From Betaproteobacteria bacterium (lineage in GTDB: Bacteria; Pseudomonadota; Gammaproteobacteria; Burkholderiales; Rhodocyclaceae), in NCBI GenBank assembly GCA_009780885.1, contig WQZF01000014.1:1-42382 (forward strand): a stretch of DNA of 42,382 nucleotides, given 5' to 3'. Position numbers and translations under genes: made by a program. Numbering within the stretch: position 1 is the first letter of the stretch; every line of letters begins with the position of its first letter. A model generated the notes under the pieces. The model saw only the letters and a list, made by a program, of their open reading frames with translations. It was not told the DNA's origin and did no database searches. This document shows positions 35,351 to 42,382 of this stretch, piece by piece.

Positions 35351-36606
35351 AGCAGCTCGATGTTTTCATGGGCAACGCGCTCGTTGCTTATCTTCGTGAG
35401 CGCGATGATGGCTTGCTGACGTTCCGCTACGACAGCGCATGGCTGAAGAGCGGCAAGGCGAGGCCGCTTGCCCCGGAACTCGCCCTGGGAGAGCAGGAAC
35501 ATTCCGGTGAAAAAGTTCTCGCTTATTTCGACAACCTGTTGCCGGAGGGGGATGTGCGCGACTTTATCGCACAGCTTGAACATCTCTCGCCCGCCAATGT
35601 GTTCGGTTTGCTTGAGCGCTTCGGGGGAGATACCGCTGGCGCGCTCTCGCTGTTGCCGCAGGGAGAAGTCCCGTCTGCGAAGCCGCGTTATCTTCCTGTT
35701 TCCATGGACGCAATCCTGGAATGGTTTGCCACCTCTCGCGGCATTCCGCTGGACATCAGGGGAGGTCAGGCGCGAATGTCGCTGTCCGGGGCGCAGGACA
35801 AAATATCGGTCTTCATCGACAGGGAAGGAGGGATGGCGATCCCTCTCGGCGCCGCGCCGTCGAGCCATATCATCAAGCCCTCAATGGGATACAAGGCGCA
35901 TATCCCGCAAATAGCGGTCAATGAAACTCTGGTGATGAGTCTGGCGAAGGCCGCCGGATTCGATGTGCCGGAGCTGCGATTCGTTCCGGAACTCGACGCC
36001 ATCGTAATCGCCCGCTACGACCGCGAGATGGCGGCGGATGGACAATGGCGGCGGCTGCATCAGAACGATCTTTGTCAAATCATGGGGGTTCCGGCAAGGC
36101 ACAAATACGAATCGGAGGGCGGACCTTCGCTCAAGGCGTGCTTCTCCGCAGTGATGCAGCACAGCAGCCAGCCCGCGCTTGACAAGAAGCGGTTGATTGA
36201 ATGGGTGGTGTTCAATCTGGCTGCCGGAAACATGGATAGTCACGCGAAAAATCTTTCGCTGCTCGTCACCGGCGGGCGCACGCGGCTGGCGCCTTTCTAC
36301 GACATGCTTTGTACGACGGTATATCCGGGCCTGAACAAGAAATTTGCATTCAAGCTCGGTGGAGAGAACCGCCCTGTCTGGCTGATGGAACGCCATTGGG
36401 AGCGCTTTGCCGGAGAAATCGAGGTCAAGCCGCAGTGGCTGGGAAAGCTCAGGCTGGAGGTCTGCGAGCGGGTTGCGGAAGCCTTGCCGGAAACTGCGAA
36501 TGCGCTGCGGGAGGTGGTGAACGGCGCGGAAGGCTTGTCGATGATCGACCGGGTGGAAACCGAGGTGCGCCGTTCGCTTGGGCAACTGAGGGCGCGAGTG
36601 GAGTAG
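35347..36606 (+). CDS. hipA: HipA-type serine/threonine kinase toxin
   Basis: 419-aa HipA-family kinase. Relatives phosphorylate a translation component such as GltX, which induces growth arrest. The N-terminal HipA domain opens MKQLDVFMGNALVAYLRERDDGLLTFRYD. The P-loop-like S145-LSGAQDK has Ser145 at the place of the autophosphorylation site. HIIKPS carries the ATP-binding Lys. The catalytic loop is N295-MD297SH299AKN302, and D319 in FYDM is the metal-binding Asp. All key residues are present, so it appears active. It overlaps hipB by ATGA. Two 76-bp elements in opposite orientation flank the pair. Confidence 0.93.
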   Translation: MKQLDVFMGNALVAYLRERDDGLLTFRYDSAWLKSGKARPLAPELALGEQEHSGEKVLAYFDNLLPEGDVRDFIAQLEHLSPANVFGLLERFGGDTAGALSLLPQGEVPSAKPRYLPVSMDAILEWFATSRGIPLDIRGGQARMSLSGAQDKISVFIDREGGMAIPLGAAPSSHIIKPSMGYKAHIPQIAVNETLVMSLAKAAGFDVPELRFVPELDAIVIARYDREMAADGQWRRLHQNDLCQIMGVPARHKYESEGGPSLKACFSAVMQHSSQPALDKKRLIEWVVFNLAAGNMDSHAKNLSLLVTGGRTRLAPFYDMLCTTVYPGLNKKFAFKLGGENRPVWLMERHWERFAGEIEVKPQWLGKLRLEVCERVAEALPETANALREVVNGAEGLSMIDRVETEVRRSLGQLRARVE

Positions 36607-36677
36607 GGAAGGGGGAGTCGGGGGAAGGGAGAGTCGGCCATGCACACACTCCAAGTTGCGGATTTTTTTAACAAGAA

Positions 36678-36753
36678 TTTTCTAAATTTACTTAAATAAT
36701 ATTACGCTACCGTAATGGATTTCAATGTAAAATTATTAAAGTAATTTAGAAAA
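36678..36753 (+). repeat. 76-bp AT-rich palindromic element, copy f
   Basis: Forward orientation: TTTTCTAAATTTACTTAAAT at the left end, GCTACCGTAA in the centre (one base off the usual TACTGTA), and TTATTAAAGTAATTTAGAAAA at the right end. The right arm has AAAG instead of ACAG, giving better arm pairing. It lies 71 bp after hipA. Confidence 0.9.
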
Positions 36754-36825
36754 TCGGCAGGGAAGCATACAAGGGAATGATCCGAAGCGCCGGGGGTGTT
36801 TTTTTGAGGAATTTCGGCGCAATAT

Positions 36826-36852
36826 AAAAAATCCGCTTCACGCGGATTTTTT
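36826..36852 (-). terminator. terminator downstream of tRNA-Phe
   Basis: AAAAAATCCGC pairs with GCGGATTTTTT around TTCAC. It is bidirectional in form; it lies 9 nt past the tRNA 3' end on the minus strand and would also stop readthrough from hipA. Confidence 0.9.
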
Positions 36853-36860
36853 GGGGGTGT

Positions 36861-36936
<76 letters not shown>

Positions 36937-37043
36937 GAAAACAGAAGGGCGAATTCTAGCAACATGCGGGGGCGGCGTCAAAGGAAGAATTTGAAACCCA
37001 GGCAGAAGCGGCCCGGATTATTGATCCGGCCCATAAACGGTGT

Positions 37044-37135
37044 GTAGGATGGGTTGAGCACAGCGAAACCCATCGGAGTTCCAGAGGGAGAAATGATGGG
37101 TTTCGCTTCGCTCTACCCATCCTGCATAATGAGAG
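37044..37135. repeat. GTAGGATGGGT REP-like palindrome, copy 6
   Basis: Arms GTAGGATGGGTTGAGCACAG / CTTCGCTCTACCCATCCTGC with inner AGCGAAACCCATC/GATGGGTTTCGCT. The left-to-right centre GGAGTTCCAGAGGGAGAAAT is the reverse complement type of copies 1 and 4, so this copy is inverted. Confidence 0.85.
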
Positions 37136-37262
37136 TATTTAAGGGCTGGATCAATGAACTGGACGCCCGGCGTCGACCTGTATTCCGGCGGAGAGTCGCT
37201 GCGCTGCCGGGCGGATGCTGCGGCTTTGGCTGCTTCGGGGGAAATCGTTGAATTTGTGGAGT

Positions 37263-37268
37263 TATAAT
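37263..37268 (+). promoter_or_regulatory. -10 box immediately before the RNB gene
   Basis: A perfect TATAAT ends 7 nt before the ATG at 37276, so transcription from it would start at or next to the A of the start codon. There is no Shine-Dalgarno at the usual distance (GGAG is 14 nt away). No good -35 is visible. Confidence 0.45.
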
Positions 37269-37275
37269 TCGGGCG

Positions 37276-39252
37276 ATGTTTGTATTGTTTGAAGAAGATA
37301 ATAGTTGCAAAACGGGCTCGATCCTGGCCGAGAGCGAAACCTCCCTGCATATCGAGACCGTTTCCGGGAAGCGCACCAAGGTCAAGGCGGCGAACATACT
37401 GCTCCGCTTTCAGCAACCTGGCGCGGCGCAGCTTTTGGCCGTAGCCGAACCGCTGGCGGGGGAGATCGAAGCCGATTTTTTGTGGGAATGCGTAAATGAC
37501 GGCGAATTTTCTTTTGTTGATTTTGCCCGCGACTACTATGGACATGAAGCCTCTCCGGTCGAGGCCGCTGCGGTGTTGCTCGCACTTCAGGCCGCCCCCA
37601 TCTATTTCCATCGCAAGGGCAAGGGCCGTTTCCGCAAGGCCCCTGCCGATATTCTGGCTGCCGCTCTGGCCGGCCTTGAAAAAAAGAAGCAGCAGGCGCT
37701 CGCCATCGAGCGCATGTGCGAAGCCCTGAAAAACGGGCAATTGCCGCCCGAATTCCCGCCGCTGATCAAGAGCCTGCTCTACAAGCCGGATCGTAATCGT
37801 ATCGAAACCAAGGCGCTCGAAGCGGCTGCCGCCGCAACCGGAAAAACGGCGGCGCAGTTGCTGCTTTCCTGTGGCGCGTTTGGATCGGCATACGAATACC
37901 ACGTACAACGCTTTCTCGTCGAATATTTCCCGCACGGAGCGGAGCACAAGCCCGAGGTCGAAGCGGCTGCGCCAGAGCCGCAGACAGTGCTGCCGCGCGC
38001 CGAAGTATTGGCCTTTTCGATCGACGATGCGGCGACGACCGAAATCGACGATGCGTTTTCGGTCACGGACTTGCCTGAAGGCGGCTGGCGCGTCGGAATC
38101 CACATTGCGGCGCCGGGATTGGGAATCCTGCCGGATTCGGCGCTTGGCGCGGTCGCGCGCGAGCGGATTTCGACGGTGTATATGCCGGGGAGCAAGATCA
38201 CGATGCTCCCGCAGGCCGTCGTCGAGCGATACACGCTGACGGCAGGGCGCGAAGCCCCGGCGCTCTCGCTGTATCTGACAGTGACGCCGGGAATGGAAAT
38301 TGCGGCGCGCGAATCGCAGCTCGAAATCGTACCGGTCGTTGCCAACCTGCGGCATCATGAAATCGAGCCTCTGTTCAATGAACGCACGGCAGAGGACATC
38401 GTGGCGGCGGAAATGGCATCGGAGCGGGCATCGGAGCGGGCATCGGAAGCGCCGGATGGGCTTGCCATTCCCGAATTTCCCTTTCGCCGCGAACTGGCGC
38501 TCCTTTGGCGCCTTGCCCGGCATTGCGAAGGGCAGCGAGGCAAACCCGCAGCGATCCAGGGAATGCGCGATTACAGCTTCGAGATTGCAGGCGACCTGGC
38601 GCTGCCGGAAGAATGCCGTGTCGCCATCGAAGCGCGGCCGCGCGGCAGCCCGCTCGACATGGTGGTGTCCGAACTGATGATCGTCGCCAACAGTACCTGG
38701 GGCGGATTGTTCGCCGAACATCGCGTGCCCGCGCTGTATCGCGCGCAAACGGGCGGCAAGGTACGGATGACAACCTCGCCGCTTCCGCACGAAGGTTTGG
38801 GAGTCGCGCAATACGCATGGAGCACCTCCCCGCTGCGCCGTTATACCGACCTCCTCAACCAGTGGCAGATGATTTCCCTGCTCCAGGACAGGACGCCGCA
38901 TTTCGGAGCAAAGTCGGATTTCCTCTTTTCGGCCCTGCGCGATTTTGAACTGACCTATGCCGCCTACGCGGAATTCCAGCGCGGCATGGAGCGCTACTGG
39001 TGCCTGCGGTGGCTGCGCCAGGAAAACATGTCCCGCATCCCCGCGACCGTCCACCGCGAAAACCTGGTCAAACTCGACGCGCTGCCGCTTCTGTTGCGCG
39101 TGCCCTCGCTTCCGGAACTCAAACCGGGGCAAAGGGTTCTGCTCGCGCTCGAATCGTGGGATGAGCTCACGCTCGAACTCGATTGCCGTTATCTCGAAAC
39201 CCTCTCCGAAACCGTTTCGGAAGACGCGCTGGCGGAAGAGGCTGTCCAATGA
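37276..39252 (+). CDS. RNB-domain ribonuclease (RNase II/R family)
   Basis: 658-aa 3'-5' exoribonuclease-family protein. The catalytic RNB domain (about residues 245-540) begins LAFSIDDAATTEIDDAFSV with the cluster of metal-binding Asp, and continues GIHIAAPG, STVYMPGSKITMLPQ and AWSTSPLRRYTDLLNQWQ. The N-terminal 240 residues are a helical/winged region, not the standard cold-shock domains. The protein is shorter than RNase R and lacks its basic C-tail, so it is closer to the RNase II-like group seen in betaproteobacteria. A small in-frame repeat is present at 38416-38451. The stop overlaps the next start (ATGA). It may be leaderless. Confidence 0.92.
   Translation: MFVLFEEDNSCKTGSILAESETSLHIETVSGKRTKVKAANILLRFQQPGAAQLLAVAEPLAGEIEADFLWECVNDGEFSFVDFARDYYGHEASPVEAAAVLLALQAAPIYFHRKGKGRFRKAPADILAAALAGLEKKKQQALAIERMCEALKNGQLPPEFPPLIKSLLYKPDRNRIETKALEAAAAATGKTAAQLLLSCGAFGSAYEYHVQRFLVEYFPHGAEHKPEVEAAAPEPQTVLPRAEVLAFSIDDAATTEIDDAFSVTDLPEGGWRVGIHIAAPGLGILPDSALGAVARERISTVYMPGSKITMLPQAVVERYTLTAGREAPALSLYLTVTPGMEIAARESQLEIVPVVANLRHHEIEPLFNERTAEDIVAAEMASERASERASEAPDGLAIPEFPFRRELALLWRLARHCEGQRGKPAAIQGMRDYSFEIAGDLALPEECRVAIEARPRGSPLDMVVSELMIVANSTWGGLFAEHRVPALYRAQTGGKVRMTTSPLPHEGLGVAQYAWSTSPLRRYTDLLNQWQMISLLQDRTPHFGAKSDFLFSALRDFELTYAAYAEFQRGMERYWCLRWLRQENMSRIPATVHRENLVKLDALPLLLRVPSLPELKPGQRVLLALESWDELTLELDCRYLETLSETVSEDALAEEAVQ
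38416..38451 (+). repeat. in-frame 12-bp tandem repeat within RNB gene
   Basis: GCATCGGAGCGG occurs twice and a third unit reads GCATCGGAAGCG, encoding ASERASERASEA. It lies in a loop between EMA and the FPFRRELALLW helix, so it is a likely site of length variation by slippage. Confidence 0.85.
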
Positions 39253-40169
39253 ACCCCGCTTCTCCTCCGACCCGGGACCCGGCACTCGTTTTCTATGGAG
39301 CCGCTCCCCGCCCGCTCCTGACCGTGCCCCTGCAATTTGCGCTGGGAGTCTCGATCGCCCTGCACGCGCTGCTCCTCTCGATTCATTTCACCTTCCCCGA
39401 GGCTTCGCGCAAGCTGGAGGATCGGGCGCTGCAAATCATCCTCGTCAACAGCAAATCCGCACGCAAGCCTGTCGACCCGCAGGCCCTGGCGCAGGCGAAT
39501 CTCGATGGCGGCGGCAATACCGAGGCCAATCGTCGCGCCAAGACCCCGCTGCCGCCTTCGCAGAAAGACCGCGCCGGTTCCGAACTCGAACGCAAGCAAC
39601 GGCAATTGCGTACGGCCGAAGCGGAGCAGCAGCGCCTCCTGGTGCAGACCAAAACACAGGAACGCGCGCTGACGCAACAGCAGAAGGAAAGGAAACCGGC
39701 GGAGCAGTCTCCCCCGGCGCCGACCCTTTCCGGGCAGGACCTTGCCACTTCGGCGCTGGCGATGGCCCGCCTGGAAGCCGAAATCGCCAAGGAAATGGAC
39801 GAGTACAACAAACGCCCCCGGAAAAAATTCATCGGCGCGCGCACCGAAAGTTACCGTGACGCCCAGTACGTCGAAGCCTGGCGGCAGAAAGTCGAGCGCA
39901 TCGGCACGCTCAACTATCCCCAGGAAGCGCGCGGACGCCTTTATGGCGACTTGCTGCTCAGCGTCACGATCAAGAGCGATGGAAGCGTGGGAGACGTCAG
40001 GATCGAACGCTCTTCCGGGCATAAAATACTCGACGACGCCGCCCTGCGCATCGTCAGGATGGCGGCGCCCTATGCGCCCTTTCCACCGGAAATCCGCCAG
40101 GAAGCCGACGAAATCGACATCACGCGATTATGGACTTTCGCCCCCGGCGACAACCTCGTCACGAAATAA
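39249..40169 (+). CDS. TonB-family protein (energy transducer-like)
   Basis: 306-aa protein. One membrane anchor lies at about residues 26-45 (LQFALGVSIALHALLLSIHF). A long charged Gln/Glu/Arg-rich coiled-coil stretch spans about 90-150 and is followed by a Pro-rich patch (EQSPPAPTLSG). The C-terminal TonB-like domain (about 205-300) has YVEAWRQKVERIGTLNYPQEARG, VTIKSDGSVGDVRIERSSGHKILDDAALRIVRMAAPYAPFPPEI. The start at 39249 overlaps the RNB stop by ATGA. There are no exbB/exbD neighbours, and the coiled coil is longer than in classical TonB. It could serve a Tol-like or other envelope role. Confidence 0.9.
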   Translation: MNPASPPTRDPALVFYGAAPRPLLTVPLQFALGVSIALHALLLSIHFTFPEASRKLEDRALQIILVNSKSARKPVDPQALAQANLDGGGNTEANRRAKTPLPPSQKDRAGSELERKQRQLRTAEAEQQRLLVQTKTQERALTQQQKERKPAEQSPPAPTLSGQDLATSALAMARLEAEIAKEMDEYNKRPRKKFIGARTESYRDAQYVEAWRQKVERIGTLNYPQEARGRLYGDLLLSVTIKSDGSVGDVRIERSSGHKILDDAALRIVRMAAPYAPFPPEIRQEADEIDITRLWTFAPGDNLVTK

Positions 40170-40193
40170 GCCCGTGAAATCGAAAGGAATCTC

Positions 40194-41078
40194 ATGACCG
40201 ACCGTTATTGCGTCTTTGGAAATCCCGTCGAGCACAGCCTGTCGCCGCGCATCCATGCGGCCTTTGCCCTTCAGACGGGAGAAAAGATTTCCTACGAGGC
40301 GATCAAGGTGCCGCATGGCGGATTCGCCTACTCCGTTTCAGCCTTCTCCTCTTCCGGCGGGCGCGGCGCCAACGTAACCGTGCCGTTCAAGGAAGTCGCC
40401 CGCGCCTTGTGCACCGAAATGAGCGAAGCCGCCGTCGCTGCCGGAGCGGTCAACACCCTGAGCTTCATCCCGCCCGGCACGATTCGCGGGGACAATACCG
40501 ACGGCATCGGACTCGTCCGCGACCTGACGCAAAACCTGAAGTGCGATCTTTCCGGACTGCGGATTCTTCTCATCGGCGCTGGCGGCGCGGCGCGCGGCGC
40601 GATCCTGCCCTTGCTCCAGCAAAAACCGGCGCGGCTTCATATCGCCAACCGCACTGCGCCCAAGGCGCTCTTCCTGCGCGAAGAATTTGCCGCGCTTGCC
40701 CCGGAACCCGCCGCCCTGACCGCTGGCCCGCTGCGCGGGCTCGGCCAGAAAACCGGAAATTTCGACATCGTGATCAACGCCACCTCCGCCGAACTCAACG
40801 ACGAAGCCCTGGAATTGCCGGAAGGCATCTATGCCCCCGAATCCCTGGCCTACGACATGATCTACGGCGCGGAAGAAACCGCCTTCCTCGTCCAGGCCCG
40901 CGCGCAGGGCGCGGCGCGATGCTGCGACGGCCTTGGAATGCTCGTCGAGCAAGCGGGAGAAGCCTTCACGATCTGGCGCGGCGTGCGCCCCGATACTGCG
41001 CCGGTGCTCGCCCTGCTCAAGACAGAAATCGACCTCTTGCGCCGCCGCCGCGCTGCCGCCTCCCGCCGGACGCCTTGA
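40194..41078 (+). CDS. aroE: shikimate dehydrogenase (NADP)
   Basis: 294-aa aromatic-pathway enzyme reducing 3-dehydroshikimate to shikimate. GNPVEHSLSPRIHAAFA is the substrate-binding N-terminus. K66 in NVTVPFK and D103 in DNTDGIG are the catalytic pair at family-typical positions. The NADP Rossmann motif is LIGAGGAARG, followed by IANRTAPKA with the phosphate-binding NRT. GLGMLVEQAGEAFTIWRG is the C-terminal signature. It is followed 17 bp later by mtgA, a gene order common in betaproteobacteria. Confidence 0.96.
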   Translation: MTDRYCVFGNPVEHSLSPRIHAAFALQTGEKISYEAIKVPHGGFAYSVSAFSSSGGRGANVTVPFKEVARALCTEMSEAAVAAGAVNTLSFIPPGTIRGDNTDGIGLVRDLTQNLKCDLSGLRILLIGAGGAARGAILPLLQQKPARLHIANRTAPKALFLREEFAALAPEPAALTAGPLRGLGQKTGNFDIVINATSAELNDEALELPEGIYAPESLAYDMIYGAEETAFLVQARAQGAARCCDGLGMLVEQAGEAFTIWRGVRPDTAPVLALLKTEIDLLRRRRAAASRRTP

Positions 41079-41095
41079 CCCTTTCTCCTCCCCGC

Positions 41096-41815
41096 ATGAG
41101 GCAAGGCGCAAAAAACACCCTGTTGAGCCTCTGGAAATGGCTGCGCCGTTTCCTGTTTGCGCTGGTGCTCCTCATCATCGCCTACCAGTTCTGGCTATTG
41201 GGCTGGGTGCTCTACTGGAAACAAGCCAACCCCGGCAGCACCCCTTTCATGGAACTGCGCCTTGCCGAATTGCGCGCGAAAAATCCCCAGGCGCAACTGA
41301 AATGGCAATGGGTCGACTACGACAAAATCTCGCCGCATCTCAAACGCGCCATCATCGCTTCCGAAGACGCCAAATTCATCGACCACGAAGGATTCGACTG
41401 GGAAAGCATCCAGAAGGCGATGGAAAAAAATCGCGAGAGAGGCCGAATCGTCGCCGGGGCCTCGACCATCTCGCAGCAATTGGCAAAAAACCTCTTCCTC
41501 TCGCCGCGCAAGACTTTCTGGCGCAAGGCAGAAGAAGCCCTCATCACCCTGATGATCGAGCAAATCTGGAGCAAGCAACGGATCTTCGAGGTCTACCTCA
41601 ACATCGTCGAATGGGGCGACGGCGTTTTTGGCGCGGAAGCCGCTGCCTGGCATTACTACGGCGTTCCCGCCGGAACCCTGTCCCCGCAGCCATCGGCCCG
41701 TCTCGCCGCGATGCTTCCCAATCCCCGCTTCTACGACCGCAACCGCGCCTCCCCGGCGCTCGCCCGCAAAACCGCAATCATCCTCTTGCGAATGCCGATG
41801 TCGCAGGTTCCGTGA
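41096..41815 (+). CDS. mtgA: monofunctional peptidoglycan glycosyltransferase
   Basis: 239-aa GT51 enzyme polymerising lipid II into glycan strands. It has a single N-terminal membrane anchor (about residues 17-40, FLFALVLLIIAYQFWLLGWVLYW). The catalytic Glu is E90 in IIASEDAKFIDHEGFD, followed by GASTISQQLAKNLFLSPRKTFWRKAEE and EQIWSKQRIFEVYLNIVEWGDGVFG, with the second Glu in that last segment. There is no transpeptidase domain. The start at 41096 leaves 17 bp after aroE; earlier in-frame codons would overlap aroE. Confidence 0.96.
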   Translation: MRQGAKNTLLSLWKWLRRFLFALVLLIIAYQFWLLGWVLYWKQANPGSTPFMELRLAELRAKNPQAQLKWQWVDYDKISPHLKRAIIASEDAKFIDHEGFDWESIQKAMEKNRERGRIVAGASTISQQLAKNLFLSPRKTFWRKAEEALITLMIEQIWSKQRIFEVYLNIVEWGDGVFGAEAAAWHYYGVPAGTLSPQPSARLAAMLPNPRFYDRNRASPALARKTAIILLRMPMSQVP

Positions 41816-41857
41816 AGAAAATTCCTTTCGCCGGAAGGTTGCGCACGAAGCGCCGAA

Positions 41858-41933
41858 TTTTCTAAATTACTGTAATAATTTTGATCGTAAAATAACTACA
41901 GTAGCCAAACATTATTTAAGTAAATTTAGAAAA
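41858..41933 (-). repeat. 76-bp AT-rich palindromic element, copy g
   Basis: Reverse orientation: TTTTCTAAATTACTGTAATA, then AACTACAGTAGCC right of centre, and ending TTAAGTAAATTTAGAAAA. It is extended by flanking CCGA...TCGG. It lies 42 bp after mtgA. Confidence 0.9.
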
Positions 41934-41973
41934 TCGGAGCGGCTTTGATTTATGCGACGACATGCCTTGCTTC

Positions 41974-42095
41974 GTAGGGGCGGATGGCAATCCGCCCGCC
42001 CCCATCGTGCGGCGCTTTGCGCCGGAGATACGGGGAACGGGCGACCACAGGTCGCCCCTACAAAACCCCGGTGTAGGGGCGACCTGTGGTCGCCC
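41974..42095. repeat. three GTAGGGG-family palindromes
   Basis: 41974-41997 (GTAGGGG with stem GGCGGAT/ATCCGCC), then a facing pair at 42039-42061 (reverse) and 42073-42095 (forward) with stem GGGCGACC/GGTCGCCC. The pair and its flanks match 15049-15132 closely. Confidence 0.85.
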
Positions 42096-42119
42096 GAAAT
42101 CACCCGTTTGCAAACATCG

Positions 42120-42262
42120 GGCGGCAACTCTCCCACCGGCGCTTTCGCGCCACCTCCCTCTGGGAGGGAGGCTTTGCCGTGCGGCGCTTTCGCGCCGGAG
42201 ATAAAACCAACGGCGCTCCGAAGAGCGCCGCTGTTCGAGCCTCCCTCTTCGAGGGAGGTGTG
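42120..42262. repeat. mixed short palindromes, no gene
   Basis: GGCGC-TTTC-GCGCC occurs twice (about 42138 and 42182), CCTCCCTCTGGGAGGGAGG at about 42158, GGCGCTCCGAAGAGCGCC at about 42212, and CCTCCCTCTTCGAGGGAGG at about 42240. The open frames here follow the repeats and are not supported as genes. Confidence 0.65.
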
Positions 42263-42264
42263 TA

Positions 42265-42382
42265 TAGACTCGACACATAGGTAACAAGTGTGCCAAGACA
42301 TGGGTAACAGTTGAGGATGATGCATTCATTCTATTCCGATGACGGACAAATCGAAAGAGGCGACGCGTTGATGGCAGAAGAA
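42265..42382 (+). other. possible left end of a mobile element and partial ORF
   Basis: Two related units, ACATAGGTAACA and ACATGGGTAACA, occur at about 42275 and 42294, followed by GAGG and an ATG-ATG pair at 42317/42320. From there an open frame (MHSFYSDDGQIERGD...) runs off the window. Such GGTAACA units remind me of IS481-type element ends upstream of a transposase, but too little is present to decide. It could be an ordinary gene start. Confidence 0.25.

Noticed and set aside
37018-39285. 755-aa minus-strand open frame over the RNB gene
   Set aside because: It runs through a REP-like palindrome and antisense to a gene with the RNB catalytic Asp cluster.
41916-42329. Two overlapping 137-aa minus-strand frames
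   Set aside because: Both are read through dispersed repeats and the end of element g; no motif or ribosome binding site.

Overview
The window looks like a piece of a betaproteobacterial chromosome, most likely from a Rhodocyclales-type polyhydroxyalkanoate (PHA) accumulator. This rests on the GC-rich coding DNA, the gene order gntR-sdhCDAB-sdhE-gltA-sucA-sucB with mdh divergent to it, class I PhaC with two phasins, an AcrAB/OprM-type RND pump, and the aroE-mtgA pair. The taxon is inferred from gene content, not from a database match.

Layout. (1) 0.25-2.8 kb: a Rieske oxygenase alpha subunit, a SpoIIAA/STAS-like small protein and a CitE/HpcH-type CoA-ester lyase. (2) 2.9-4.3 kb: an exported protein with a repetitive beta-rich domain, on the minus strand. 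(3) 5.0-6.1 kb: an isolated hypE, then a small conserved-looking basic ORF. (4) 6.6-13.5 kb: a tripartite RND efflux operon (adaptor, pump, outer-membrane channel) on the minus strand with a divergent TetR regulator and a shared operator, followed by a GT4 glycosyltransferase. (5) 14.7-15.6 kb: a gene-free island made almost entirely of repeats. (6) 15.6-23.0 kb: PHA and acyl-CoA metabolism (MBL hydrolase-phaC, thiolase, acyl-CoA dehydrogenase, two phasins). (7) 23.3-34.7 kb: a TCA-cycle block (mdh, GntR regulator, sdhCDAB, sdhE, gltA, sucA, sucB). (8) 35.1-36.6 kb: a hipBA toxin-antitoxin pair. (9) 36.9-41.8 kb: tRNA-Phe, an RNB-family ribonuclease, a TonB-like protein, aroE and mtgA. (10) 41.9-42.4 kb: repeats and a possible start of another element.

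The genes fit one physiology. Acetyl-CoA is condensed by the thiolase or burned through citrate synthase, 2-oxoglutarate dehydrogenase, succinate dehydrogenase and malate dehydrogenase. Surplus carbon is polymerised by PhaC onto granules coated by the phasins. phaB and lpd are not in the window.

The most striking non-coding signal is a family of seven AT-rich imperfect palindromes, each 76 bp long, with termini TTTTCTAAAT...ATTTAGAAAA. All lie just past gene 3' ends in this GC-rich DNA. Two of them, in opposite orientation, bracket hipBA. One sits between the phaC stop codon and its terminator. Two other palindrome families are interspersed: a GTAGGATGGGT REP-like family with six copies, and a GTAGGGG-tagged family in which the stem sequence changes while pairing is kept, with at least twelve copies.
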